Of a stretch of 29,164 nucleotides of DNA, positions 16,274-23,461 are shown in pieces; position 1 is the first letter of the stretch; every line of letters starts with the position of its first letter. Below the pieces are notes generated by a model. The model was not told where the DNA came from. It did not search any database and saw only the letters and a list, made by a program, of their open reading frames with translations. This DNA comes from JABDPF01 sp036351575 (GTDB taxonomy: Bacteria; Pseudomonadota; Gammaproteobacteria; Xanthomonadales; SZUA-36), in assembly GCA_036351575.1 (NCBI GenBank), contig JAZBPJ010000008.1:1-29164 (forward strand), read 5' to 3'. Made by a program: the position numbers and the translations under genes.

Positions 16274-16302
16274 ATTATAGGAGTTCAGCCGCCGGGGCCC
16301 AA
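16274..16302 (-). promoter_or_regulatory. Candidate sigma-70 promoter of the DUF4124-zinc finger unit
   Basis: On the reverse strand TTGGGC (16302-16297) and a perfect TATAAT (16279-16274) are separated by 17 bases. The start point would fall at or next to the ATG at 16266, giving a nearly leaderless mRNA. The -35 lies in the last codons of the toxin gene. Confidence 0.4.
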
Positions 16303-16716
16303 AGTGAAGGGATTCAGCGCGGCGACCCCGCAGCCGGACCAGGCATGTGCGCGTCGCGTCACCAGCGTCAGGTCATGAATGCGCGCGGTAGCCGCGATCT
16401 GGCGATCCAGCGTGTCGAAGTCCCGGGGCAGGCGTAATGCACCCCAGAGCTGCGCGGCCTCGCTGTCAAAGCCCAGGACATGGTCCGGGTACTCCTCCAG
16501 GATGCGCTCCAGCCAGCGTTCCATGCGCACAGCCTCGCTGCTTTCCCCCCGGGCTCGTATCCGTTCGATGCCGCGCCGAAACTCTCCGATCGTGACGACC
16601 GACAGGTAGAGCAGCTCGCGGCTGCTGGCCGCGTTGCGAAGAAATTCCCTGACACCCGGGTTTGCTCTCGACTGTTTCCGCGCCTCGTTCAGGACGTCGG
16701 TGTCGACCAGGTACAT
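16285..16716 (-). CDS. PIN-domain ribonuclease toxin (VapC/FitB-like)
   Basis: This 143-residue PIN protein shows the metal-binding acids Asp5 (LVDTDVLNE), Glu45 (VTIGEFRRG) and Asp104 (TLDRQIAATA). The C-terminal ending LNPF is typical of FitB-type toxins. The fourth acidic position, normally the D or N after TR, is Arg122 (LVTRRAHAW), so the metal site may be reduced. VapC toxins cleave tRNA or rRNA; FitB-type targets are less clear. The start is 3 bases after the antitoxin stop. The pair is transcribed from the antitoxin side, as usual for vapBC/fitAB. Confidence 0.9.
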   Translation of the reverse strand: MYLVDTDVLNEARKQSRANPGVREFLRNAASSRELLYLSVVTIGEFRRGIERIRARGESSEAVRMERWLERILEEYPDHVLGFDSEAAQLWGALRLPRDFDTLDRQIAATARIHDLTLVTRRAHAWSGCGVAALNPFTLGPGG

Positions 16717-16719
16717 GGT

Positions 16720-16938
16720 TTAAGCCTTGCCGCTCTCCTTGCGCGTGAAATCCTCGTCCTTGCCGACATTCGGCAGGGTGGCGACGGCTTCGGCAAACGT
16801 CATGCGGGACGGGTGTATCAGCACCGATTCCAGCAGCAGGCGATGCTCGGCCTCGGCGCTGCGCCCGTGCCGGGCGGCGCGCTGCTTCAATGCCGCGACG
16901 ATGCGCGGACTCAGGTTGCGAACGATCAGGTTGGCCAT
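16720..16938 (-). CDS. FitA-like ribbon-helix-helix antitoxin
   Basis: The 72-residue protein begins MANLIVRNLSPRIVAALKQR, the ribbon and first helix of an Arc/MetJ-type DNA-binding domain. The second helix (SAEAEHRLLLESVL) is typical of FitA, where the pattern is S-x-E-A-E-x-R. The C-terminal tail (FAEAVATLPNVGKDEDFTRK) would wrap the toxin. The start at 16938 has GGAGG a few bases upstream; a longer reading to 17061 runs through the operator and is not used. It probably represses its own promoter through the repeated TGATATCA upstream. Confidence 0.9.
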   Translation of the reverse strand: MANLIVRNLSPRIVAALKQRAARHGRSAEAEHRLLLESVLIHPSRMTFAEAVATLPNVGKDEDFTRKESGKA

Positions 16939-16967
16939 GATGCCTCCGGGGTGAACGGCTGATGAAG

Positions 16968-17003
16968 TGATATCAATGATATCATTTTTTATCATACGAT
17001 CAA
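16968..17003 (-). promoter_or_regulatory. Toxin-antitoxin promoter with repeated TGATATCA operator
   Basis: The 8-base palindrome TGATATCA occurs twice, at 16968-16975 and 16977-16984, with one base between. On the reverse strand TTGATC (17003-16998) and TATCAT (16981-16976) are spaced by 16 bases, so the repeats cover the -10 and the start region. This is the usual layout for autorepression by a ribbon-helix-helix antitoxin. Confidence 0.6.
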
Positions 17004-17047
17004 TATCCGTTATGCTACGCAGCACTTCAGGCAGGCAAGCGGCCCCC

Positions 17048-17575
17048 ATGGAAATCGTCATCGCATCTCAAAACCCGGTAAAGCGGGCTGCAGCGCAGGA
17101 CGCGTTCGAAGCCCGGTTTTCGCAGGAAAAGCTGGTTTTTACACCGGTTTCCGTTGTTTCGGGCGTAGACGACCAGCCTTTTTCAGATGCAACCACCCGC
17201 GAAGGCGCATGGAACCGGGTCCAGGGCGCCGCCGAGACCAGGCCGGAGGCGGATTTCTGGGTGGGATTCGAGGGCGGCGTGGACCTCGTCGACGGCGCGA
17301 TGGTAACGTTCGCCTGGGTCGCGGTTCGGGCCGCGAACGGACGCGGCGGCAGCGCCCGAACGGTCACGCTGCCCCTGCCCCCCGCGGTACAGGAGCTGGT
17401 CCTGGCCGGCATGGAGCTGGGCGAGGCCAACGATCGCGTGTTCGGGACTTCGGGCAGCAAGCACGCCGGCGGGGCTTTCGGCCTGTTGACCGACGACCGC
17501 CTGACGCGGCGCAGCGTTTACGCCGAGACCCTGACGGTGGCGCTGATCCCGATCGTCAACGATCTTTATCGCTAG
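17048..17575 (+). CDS. yjjX: Inosine/xanthosine triphosphatase, YjjX-like
   Basis: The 175-residue cytosolic enzyme belongs to the NTPase family that removes non-canonical purine nucleoside triphosphates (ITP/XTP). Motifs include the N-terminal IASQNPVKRAAAQDAF nucleotide loop, SGVDDQPFSDATTREGAWNR, and the acidic strand FWVGFEGGVDL. The C-terminal SKHAGGAFGLLT is also conserved. The start at 17048 gives the standard N terminus MEIVIASQNP; an earlier ATG at 16967 runs through the toxin-antitoxin operator. The PBP7-like gene follows after 28 bases and may share the transcript. Confidence 0.9.
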   Translation: MEIVIASQNPVKRAAAQDAFEARFSQEKLVFTPVSVVSGVDDQPFSDATTREGAWNRVQGAAETRPEADFWVGFEGGVDLVDGAMVTFAWVAVRAANGRGGSARTVTLPLPPAVQELVLAGMELGEANDRVFGTSGSKHAGGAFGLLTDDRLTRRSVYAETLTVALIPIVNDLYR

Positions 17576-17603
17576 CCATGGTCGCGATTTTAGGGAGTTT
17601 TGA

Positions 17604-18440
17604 ATGAAAGGAATGGTTTTCAAGGGACTGATGGCGGCCTTGCTGGTGCTCGGCCTGAGCACGTCACTGCAGGCCTCGCGTTTCGCCAGCCTGGACGGCA
17701 GCCCCGGCCTGCGCTCAGCGTCGGCCATGGTGGTGAGCGACGACGGCACGGTCATTTACGGCAAGGATGAAAACACGGTTCGCCCGATTGCATCCATCAC
17801 CAAGCTGATGACCGCGATGGTCATCATCGATTCGGGTGTCGACCTGTCCGAAAAAATAACCGTGACCAGGGCCGACCGCGACCTGGTACAGCTCACCGGC
17901 TCGAGGCTGGAATACGGCGCCGCGCTCAGCCGCGAACAGATGCTCATGCTGGCGGTGATGGCCTCGGAGAATCGCGCCGCGACCGCGCTCGGAAGAACCT
18001 TTCCCGGCGGCATGAAGGCCTTTGTCGCGCAAATGAACCAAAAGGCGAAGCAGCTCGGAATGCATGATTCCCATTTCGCCGATCCCGCGGGCCTGATGGT
18101 GGAAAACCGGTCGACGGCGGCCGACCTCGTGAAGATGGTGGAGGCCGCCCACGAATATCCGCTGATCCGCAAGGCCAGCACGACGACGCGACTCGAGGTC
18201 CGCCCCTACGCAAAAAGAGGCCCGCTGGTTTACGGCAATACGAACCGCCTGCTGAAGAACCGGAACTGGTCCATCGACGTCAGCAAAACCGGTTACATCA
18301 TGGAGGCGGGGCGCTGCCTGGTGATGCGCGCCACGATCGAAGGCGAGCGGGTTTCCATCGTGTTCCTGAACTCCTACGGCAAGCTGACCCCGTTCGGCGA
18401 CTCCAACCGCCTGCGCAAGTGGATGCTGGCGCGCGGCTAA
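17604..18440 (+). CDS. pbpG: D-alanyl-D-alanine endopeptidase, PBP7/PbpG-like
   Basis: The 278-residue periplasmic penicillin-binding protein has a signal peptide (about residues 1-24, to LQAS). The SxxK motif is Ser64-Ile-Thr-Lys67, the SxN motif Ser121-Glu-Asn123, and the KTG box Lys228-Thr-Gly230 (SKTGYI). PBP7 enzymes cut D-Ala-meso-DAP crosslinks in peptidoglycan. The length and lack of a C-terminal membrane anchor favour PBP7 over PBP5/6. A GGGAG site lies before the ATG. The aldo/keto reductase gene begins 15 bases after its stop. Confidence 0.92.
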   Translation: MKGMVFKGLMAALLVLGLSTSLQASRFASLDGSPGLRSASAMVVSDDGTVIYGKDENTVRPIASITKLMTAMVIIDSGVDLSEKITVTRADRDLVQLTGSRLEYGAALSREQMLMLAVMASENRAATALGRTFPGGMKAFVAQMNQKAKQLGMHDSHFADPAGLMVENRSTAADLVKMVEAAHEYPLIRKASTTTRLEVRPYAKRGPLVYGNTNRLLKNRNWSIDVSKTGYIMEAGRCLVMRATIEGERVSIVFLNSYGKLTPFGDSNRLRKWMLARG

Positions 18441-18455
18441 CAAAGGACCGGGACC

Positions 18456-19373
18456 ATGCAATACATCCGACTGGGTCAAAGCGAATTGAAAGCTTCGCGT
18501 CTCGTTTACGGCTGCATGCGCATTGCCGGCGACGGTTCCGCTGCGGACCGCGCGCGGGGCAAGCGCGCACTGAGCGCCGCGTTCGAGGCCGGCTACAACC
18601 TCTTTGACCACGCCGACATCTATGGGCGCGGCGACTGCGAATCGCTGTTCGGGGAGTGGCTGCGTGAATCACCCGGGCGGCGTGACGAGGTCATCATCAG
18701 CAGCAAGTGCGGCATCCGCCGGCAGGACGAGCCCGATGCCGGTGACCCCGGGCGCTACGATTTTTCATTCCAGTACATCGTCGACAGCGTCGAGGGTTCG
18801 CTGCAGCGGCTCGGCATCGACTGCCTCGACCTGCTGCTGCTGCACCGCCCGGACTACCTGTTCAACGCGGCGGAGGTGGCCACCGCCTTCGAGACCCTGC
18901 ACGAAAACGGCAAGGTCCGCCATTTTGGCGTCAGCAATTTTCGCCCGTCGCAGCTGAGCCTGCTGCAGTCGCAATGCACGCGCCCGCTGCTCGTCAACCA
19001 GGTGGAGATCAACATTCACGCCATCGACGCGCTGCGCGACGGAACGTTGGACCAGTGCCAGCAGAACCGGATCACGCCGCAGGCCTGGTGCCCGCTGGGC
19101 GGCGTCGCCTATCGCGCATGGGGGAATACATTCCTGGCCGGGGACGAGGCGCGCATCGAGGCCGAACTGGACCGGCAGGCGGCAAGCTACGACGTCGAGA
19201 AATGGGTGTTGATACTGGCCTGGCTTCTGAAACACCCGTCGGGTATCCAGCCATTGATCGGCTCGACCCGGCCGGAGCGCATCGCCGCGGCGAAAAAAGC
19301 GCTGAAAATCGACTACCGGCGTGAAGACTGGTACCGGCTGCTGGAAGCCCGCAACGGCCAGCCCGTGCCCTGA
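18456..19373 (+). CDS. Aldo/keto reductase (YdhF-like)
   Basis: The 305-residue (alpha/beta)8-barrel NADPH oxidoreductase shows the full catalytic tetrad: Asp51 and Tyr56 (FDHADIYG), Lys84 (SSKCGI) and His130 (LLHRPD). HFGVSNF, VNQVEIN and the NADPH-binding PLIGSTRPERI follow. The N terminus IRLGQSELKASRLVYGCMRI is that of the YdhF subgroup. The substrate is unknown. An AAGGA site lies before the ATG, and spacing to pbpG suggests co-transcription. The gene converges on a lipoprotein gene with only 3 bases between the stops. Confidence 0.92.
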   Translation: MQYIRLGQSELKASRLVYGCMRIAGDGSAADRARGKRALSAAFEAGYNLFDHADIYGRGDCESLFGEWLRESPGRRDEVIISSKCGIRRQDEPDAGDPGRYDFSFQYIVDSVEGSLQRLGIDCLDLLLLHRPDYLFNAAEVATAFETLHENGKVRHFGVSNFRPSQLSLLQSQCTRPLLVNQVEINIHAIDALRDGTLDQCQQNRITPQAWCPLGGVAYRAWGNTFLAGDEARIEAELDRQAASYDVEKWVLILAWLLKHPSGIQPLIGSTRPERIAAAKKALKIDYRREDWYRLLEARNGQPVP

Positions 19374-19376
19374 AAT

Positions 19377-19781
19377 TTATTGATCTTCGGGGCAGGGTCC
19401 CGGGCTGCAAACGCTGACCGAGTCGGAATTCACGGCAAGCGCGATCAGGGCAATGAACCCGATGACGCCCAGGACCCAGGTCACGGTTTCCTCGCCGGAA
19501 TTTGAATTAGGGTTCTCGACTTTCAGGCTTTCCATGTCGGCGAAGCGGTAAAAAGCCTCGCCGTTGCCGATCCCCTGGTCATTCATCTCGGTCACCCGGA
19601 ACTTCGCCCGTTCACCGTCGAGCATCCGCACATCCACCAGGCGCCCGTATTCGACCCCGCGGGCGTTGGACGTCTGTACCGCGCGCTGCAGGTCGACGGC
19701 CTGCATGGAACTGCAGGCCGCCAGGTTGAACACCAGCAGGCAGAGCAGGTAGCGGCTGAGCGTTTGCATCATGCCGGTCAT
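19377..19781 (-). CDS. Lipoprotein of unknown function with C-terminal hydrophobic helix
   Basis: The 134-residue protein has a lipoprotein signal (TLSRYLLCLLVFNLAAC, then SS). A compact domain follows (QRAVQTSNARGVEYGRLVDV, then a charged strand and YRFADMESLKVE). This reads like a small beta domain that sets a regulated value, as in YgdR-like proteins, but no family is certain. Near the C terminus a hydrophobic stretch (TWVLGVIGFIALIALAV) could cross a membrane, and the tail has two Cys (CSPGPC). The first ATG lies in the loop of a hairpin at 19772-19791, so the ATGs 3 and 4 codons later are plausible starts. No strong ribosome binding site is seen. Confidence 0.75.
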   Translation of the reverse strand: MTGMMQTLSRYLLCLLVFNLAACSSMQAVDLQRAVQTSNARGVEYGRLVDVRMLDGERAKFRVTEMNDQGIGNGEAFYRFADMESLKVENPNSNSGEETVTWVLGVIGFIALIALAVNSDSVSVCSPGPCPEDQ

Positions 19782-19791
19782 GATACCGGCA
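19772..19791 (-). terminator. Hairpin between the cytochrome and lipoprotein genes
   Basis: TGCCGGT (19772-19778) pairs with ACCGGCA (19785-19791) around a 6-base loop. It lies about 16 bases past the stop of the cytochrome-barrel gene and covers the start of the lipoprotein gene. It could be a weak terminator or control translation of the lipoprotein. No T run follows. Confidence 0.4.
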
Positions 19792-19806
19792 GGCTGCCTT
19801 GCCCCG

Positions 19807-20889
19807 CTACCAGGCCTCGAAGAAGCCGCCGTCGGCGAAATCCCAGATCAGGTATACGTAGGCTCGCCAGTCGTAACGGTCGCGTTCGTTCAGCGGCAGT
19901 TCCACGCCGACATTGAGGGCGACATGCCCGCGCTTCGATATGCCGAAACGCGCCTGCGGCAGGATCGACCACTGCACGGAATCCTCGCCGGACGCAGTCT
20001 CGAAAGGCACTTCCGCAACCATTTCCAGCGCCGGGAACACGCTGCGCGGCCACGGCGTGTGCACCCAGTGCACGATGCCGGCGAACTCCGCGCTGCCGTG
20101 GTCGGAATCTTCCAGGTCCATCTTGAGCCGCGCGCTTCCCTGGAAAATCCACTCGTCGTTGATGATCTTGCCCATCGCCAGGTAGGGCAGGAACTCCCAG
20201 TGTTCATCACTGTTCAGCGGCACGCCCGCCTGCACGCCCAGCGTGTAAATCGAGCCCCTTTGCTTGTCGTGGCTCAGCACGTACTTGAACCCGGGTTCGA
20301 AGTGACCGAACTCACCGTCCCCGCCCTGGTAGGTATGGTTCACCTCGAGGATGCCCTGCCAGCGCTGGCCGATGCGGAACTCGTATTCCAGCGTGTTCTT
20401 CCAGGCATTGTCGCCTTCCTGGTCGGTGTAGCGCTGCTTCCACACCCACTCGTCCTCGGGGAACGCTTTCTTGGTGCGGATCGGCAGGAACAGGTTCAGC
20501 GAGCCGTCGGGGTAGTCGTGCTCACCGCCCAGCGTCTTGACGTAAGCCAGCACGTTCTCGATGTCCTCGGTGCTCAGGGTCTCGCCGAAGGCCGGCATCA
20601 TTTCCGAAAAGCCGAGGGCCGCGCCGCCGTGCGTGACGACCAGCGTCCACTCGCCTTCACCCTCACGGCTGTTGAACAGGGTGTCGGAAAAGTCCGCGGG
20701 CACGACGCCCAGGCCCTTGACGACCGGGGAGTCCGGGTCCGGCCAGCCGTTGACGCCGTGGCAGGTTGCACAGTTGGCGGCGAAGACCTCCGAGCCGCGG
20801 TCGAGGTCAGCGGCGGAAACGGCGGTTGAAAACCCCGTTCCAGCCATCAGAAGAGTTGCTGCCGCCAGTAACCGAAAGTGCCGTTCCAT
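19807..20889 (-). CDS. Cytochrome c fused to a predicted outer-membrane beta-barrel domain
   Basis: The 360-residue exported protein has a signal peptide (to about SAVSA-like Ala27). A class I cytochrome c domain follows, with the heme site Cys40-Ala-Thr-Cys43-His44 and the axial Met in SEMMPAFG (Met97 or Met98). The domain ends in the usual helix (STEDIENVLAYVKTLG). From about residue 130 on, the sequence is Gly- and aromatic-rich with alternating strands (YEFRIGQRWQGILEVNHTY, GSIYTLGVQAGVPLN), and it ends in the aromatic residue of FFEAW, as outer-membrane barrels do. A cytochrome tethered to such a domain would place a heme at the periplasmic face of the outer membrane. The role is unknown. 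An AAGGAAA site precedes the ATG. Confidence 0.85.
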   Translation of the reverse strand: MERHFRLLAAATLLMAGTGFSTAVSAADLDRGSEVFAANCATCHGVNGWPDPDSPVVKGLGVVPADFSDTLFNSREGEGEWTLVVTHGGAALGFSEMMPAFGETLSTEDIENVLAYVKTLGGEHDYPDGSLNLFLPIRTKKAFPEDEWVWKQRYTDQEGDNAWKNTLEYEFRIGQRWQGILEVNHTYQGGDGEFGHFEPGFKYVLSHDKQRGSIYTLGVQAGVPLNSDEHWEFLPYLAMGKIINDEWIFQGSARLKMDLEDSDHGSAEFAGIVHWVHTPWPRSVFPALEMVAEVPFETASGEDSVQWSILPQARFGISKRGHVALNVGVELPLNERDRYDWRAYVYLIWDFADGGFFEAW

Positions 20890-20960
20890 CAGGGTTTCCT
20901 TCGCTTATATCAGGAATCCCTTATATTACGCTCTTCCGTTTACAACCATCCGAACATGGA

Positions 20961-21605
20961 TCAATTGATCACGGCATCCCGGTATGGGCTGACCATGTCG
21001 CGCACCCGCACCGGCGCTTCACGTGCGCTGACACGTTCGTACCACTGCTCGACCCGCGGAAAATCCGACAGCTCGAAGCCCACCACCGACGCCTGTTCCA
21101 GGTACGCAAGGGCGAACGGTTCGGCAATGGAAAAGGTGTCGTTCGCCAGCCACTCCGAGGCCTGCAGGGCGCGTTCCACCGCTTTCAGGGCGGCGGTCGC
21201 GTAGCGGACCGACTCGGCACAGGATTTTTCGTCCGTCTTACCCAGGCCGGCGGCGGGTTTCATTTTCTTTTCCCAGTAAAGCTGGGTCAGCCAACGGCCC
21301 GGATGATTGCTGAAATACGTCATCCACTGGTCGACCACGGCCCGCTGCATGCGGTCCGCCGGGTACAGCGGCGACTGCTGCTCACCGGCGACGAAGCGGC
21401 AGATGGCGCCCGACTCGAACAGGTAACGCCCGTCGTATTCCAGCAGCGGGACCTTGCCCGTCGGCGTCATGACGCGGAATTCTTCCGTCCGGTTCTCGCC
21501 CCTGAGCAGGTCGACGAAACGGTACTCGTACTCGGCACCGATCTCTTCGAGCACGTAGAGCGTCTTGAGCGTGTTCTGGGTGAAAAAACCGTGCAATCGA
21601 AACAT
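20961..21605 (-). CDS. Glutathione S-transferase family protein
   Basis: The 214-residue protein has an N-terminal thioredoxin-fold domain (MFRLHGFFTQNTLKTLYVLE). The cis-Pro site is GKVPLLEYDG and the gamma-glutamyl-binding ESGAI follows. The all-helical C-terminal domain has FSIAEPFALAYLEQAS, where most GSTs have a SIAD capping motif. It probably conjugates or reduces small electrophiles with glutathione. The cupin gene lies 10 bases upstream in the same direction, so they form a two-gene unit. No start ambiguity is seen. Confidence 0.92.
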   Translation of the reverse strand: MFRLHGFFTQNTLKTLYVLEEIGAEYEYRFVDLLRGENRTEEFRVMTPTGKVPLLEYDGRYLFESGAICRFVAGEQQSPLYPADRMQRAVVDQWMTYFSNHPGRWLTQLYWEKKMKPAAGLGKTDEKSCAESVRYATAALKAVERALQASEWLANDTFSIAEPFALAYLEQASVVGFELSDFPRVEQWYERVSAREAPVRVRDMVSPYRDAVIN

Positions 21606-21615
21606 GGTGAAGCTC

Positions 21616-21930
21616 CTAGGGATAATGCACCGCCAGCCAGACGGTTGCCTCTTTGTCGTCGGTCCAGGCGACGCGGTGACGGCGGTGGGCGGGTATGTTC
21701 AGCCAATCACCCGCGGCCAGGGATACCACTTCGCCGTCGTCGAACTCGAGCCGTGCGCCGCCTTTGAGCAGAACGACGAATTCGCCGTGCGCCTGGTCGT
21801 ACCAGCCTTCCGCCGGCGAGCGGTGCCCGCGGGAAATGATCCGTTCGATACGGGTGCCTTCAGAGGACAGGAGGGTCTCGAAAAATTCTTCATCGAGATC
21901 CGCCGGAATGTTACTGAGCAGGTTGTTCAT
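21616..21930 (-). CDS. Cupin domain protein
   Basis: The 104-residue protein is a single-domain cupin beta-barrel. The first cupin motif is EGWYDQAHGEFVVLLKGGAR, with His and Glu as candidate metal ligands, and the second is GDWLNIPAHRRHRVAW, with two His. It may bind a metal and a small ligand; the enzyme activity is unknown. The start at 21930 is preferred because homologous cupins begin MNNLLSNIP-like; a GTG at 21963 would add 11 residues. It leads a unit with the GST gene and is divergent from the DUF4442 gene. Confidence 0.85.
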   Translation of the reverse strand: MNNLLSNIPADLDEEFFETLLSSEGTRIERIISRGHRSPAEGWYDQAHGEFVVLLKGGARLEFDDGEVVSLAAGDWLNIPAHRRHRVAWTDDKEATVWLAVHYP

Positions 21931-21974
21931 GTCACAATTATCGCCTTCGTTCAACAGGCCCACTATTATTACGC

Positions 21975-22442
21975 ATGGCGAACCCGAAATTCAGAAAACT
22001 GATTCGACGCGTCAACTGGTACCCGCCCTATCTTGGCATGGGCGTGCACGTGAAATCCGTGAACGACGAGCACACGCGTTTCGTGGTTGAACTGCGGCAG
22101 CGCTGGTACAACCGCAACCTGTTCGGCACTCATTTCGGCGGCAGCCTGTACGCCATGGCGGACCCTTTCTACGTTTTCATCGTGATGATGAACCTCGGCC
22201 GCGACTACATCGTCTGGGACAAGTCCGCCGGCATCGATTTCCTCAAGCCCGCCAGCGGCACCATTACGGGTGTGTTCGAAGTGGACCGGGAAACGCTGGA
22301 CACCATTCGCCGCGAAGTCGACGCGTCGGGCAAGAACACCTTTCACTTCCAGGCCGCGCTGAAAGACGAACGGGGCGTCAGCGTGGCCCGGGTCAGAAAG
22401 GAAATTTACGTCCGGGCGAAAACAACCGCTTCCAACGCCTGA
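21975..22442 (+). CDS. DUF4442 hotdog-fold protein (thioesterase-like)
   Basis: The 155-residue protein matches the DUF4442 hotdog family, with NLFGTHFGGSLYAMADPFY forming the central hotdog helix. A beta-rich half follows (VWDKSAGIDFLKPASGTITGVF). Members are related to PaaI/YiiD acyl-CoA thioesterases, but the catalytic residues are poorly defined, so activity is inferred. A TATTAT hexamer ends 5 bases before the ATG and no ribosome binding site is visible. It is a single gene between the divergent cupin unit and the rpiR operon. Confidence 0.85.
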   Translation: MANPKFRKLIRRVNWYPPYLGMGVHVKSVNDEHTRFVVELRQRWYNRNLFGTHFGGSLYAMADPFYVFIVMMNLGRDYIVWDKSAGIDFLKPASGTITGVFEVDRETLDTIRREVDASGKNTFHFQAALKDERGVSVARVRKEIYVRAKTTASNA

Positions 22443-22517
22443 AAAAGCACTTCAGGGGCGTTTCACCGTTTCCGTCATGAAATCTTGCGGCACAGCCGTG
22501 CAGGCAGCCGCTCCCGT

Positions 22518-22546
22518 TTGCATGAAATTTTCTTTTCATCTATTAT
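22518..22546 (+). promoter_or_regulatory. Promoter with embedded palindromic operator for the rpiR operon
   Basis: TTGCAT (22518-22523) and TATTAT (22541-22546) are 17 bases apart, a good sigma-70 arrangement. Between and overlapping them lies ATGAAA-N6-TTTCAT (22522-22539), a perfect 6-base inverted repeat, ideally placed for repression by the RpiR protein. The start would fall at or next to the ATG at 22553. Confidence 0.55.
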
Positions 22547-22552
22547 TCGGTT

Positions 22553-23461
22553 ATGAAAGGAAAGGCGTCAAAACCAATCCTGAAAGCCGTTGATTCAACG
22601 ACCTACGGCTCCCTGAGGGACCGGCTGCTCACCCATGTCAACCAGCTGTCGCGCCAACAGCGCCTGATCGCCGAATATCTGCTCGACAACCTTCACGAAG
22701 TACCGTTCCTGTCCGTACCGCAGCTGGCCCAGCGTTCCGGCGCATCCGAGGCAACAGTCGTTCGTCTGTGCCAGAGCATCGGTTTCAACGGCTTCAGCGA
22801 CATGAAAATGGCCGTCGTCGAAATCCTGCGCGAGGAACTCAATGCTCCGCCCCCCGGCGGCAACGCCGATTCCATCGACGCCCCCGAGGAAAACGTGCTC
22901 GAGGCGGTTGCCGAACTGGAGCGGCACAACATCAGCGCGACGCTGCAGGGCATCGATCGCGAAGCGTTCAACCGCGTCGCAGCCACGCTTTACGAGGCGG
23001 ATCATATTTTCACGTTCGGGCTCGGAATATCCGCCCACCTGGCCGAACTGGCGGCCTACCTGTTTACGGAACACGGCCTCAGGTCGAACAGTTTCGGCAC
23101 CCACTTCACATCGCCCCGTGAGCAGCTGGTCACCATGCGCTCGAGCGACGTGCTCGTGGCGTTTTCGTTTCCTCCCTACTCGCGGCAGACCCTCCAGGTG
23201 CTCACAGAAGCGGCCAGGCGCGGCATGAAAACCGTTGTCATCACCGATCGCCTGAGCGCACCTGCCGTTCCTGCCGCGGATGATGCGCTGATCGTTTCCA
23301 CCCACGGCATGACGTTCACCAACGCAACGTCCTCCACCAACGTGGTTCTGAACGCGCTGATCGTGGAGATCGCTTCCAGTCACCGGGGTGACACCGTTGA
23401 CGCGCTCTCCCGGATCAACCGCATCCTGCAGGACCGCAGCGAGGTGGTCGACAATGAATGA
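22553..23461 (+). CDS. MurR/RpiR family transcriptional regulator
   Basis: The 302-residue protein has an N-terminal RpiR-type helix-turn-helix domain: LRDRLLTHVNQLSRQQRLIAEYLL, then SVPQLAQRSGASEATVVRLCQSIGFNGFSDMK. A C-terminal SIS domain follows (about 130-260: IFTFGLGISAHLAELAAYL, DVLVAFSF, KTVVITDRLSAP). The loop that in phosphosugar-sensing SIS domains reads SxSGxT is FSFPPYSRQT here (204-213), so the ligand is probably not a sugar phosphate. It is the first gene of the operon and overlaps the transporter gene by 8 bases, so it likely controls uptake of the operon's substrate and itself. No ribosome binding site precedes the ATG, and the mRNA may be leaderless. Confidence 0.9.
   Translation: MKGKASKPILKAVDSTTYGSLRDRLLTHVNQLSRQQRLIAEYLLDNLHEVPFLSVPQLAQRSGASEATVVRLCQSIGFNGFSDMKMAVVEILREELNAPPPGGNADSIDAPEENVLEAVAELERHNISATLQGIDREAFNRVAATLYEADHIFTFGLGISAHLAELAAYLFTEHGLRSNSFGTHFTSPREQLVTMRSSDVLVAFSFPPYSRQTLQVLTEAARRGMKTVVITDRLSAPAVPAADDALIVSTHGMTFTNATSSTNVVLNALIVEIASSHRGDTVDALSRINRILQDRSEVVDNE

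Noticed and set aside
16967..17047. Extended N terminus for the YjjX-like protein
   Set aside because: It would run through the toxin-antitoxin operator and promoter and adds residues absent from the family.
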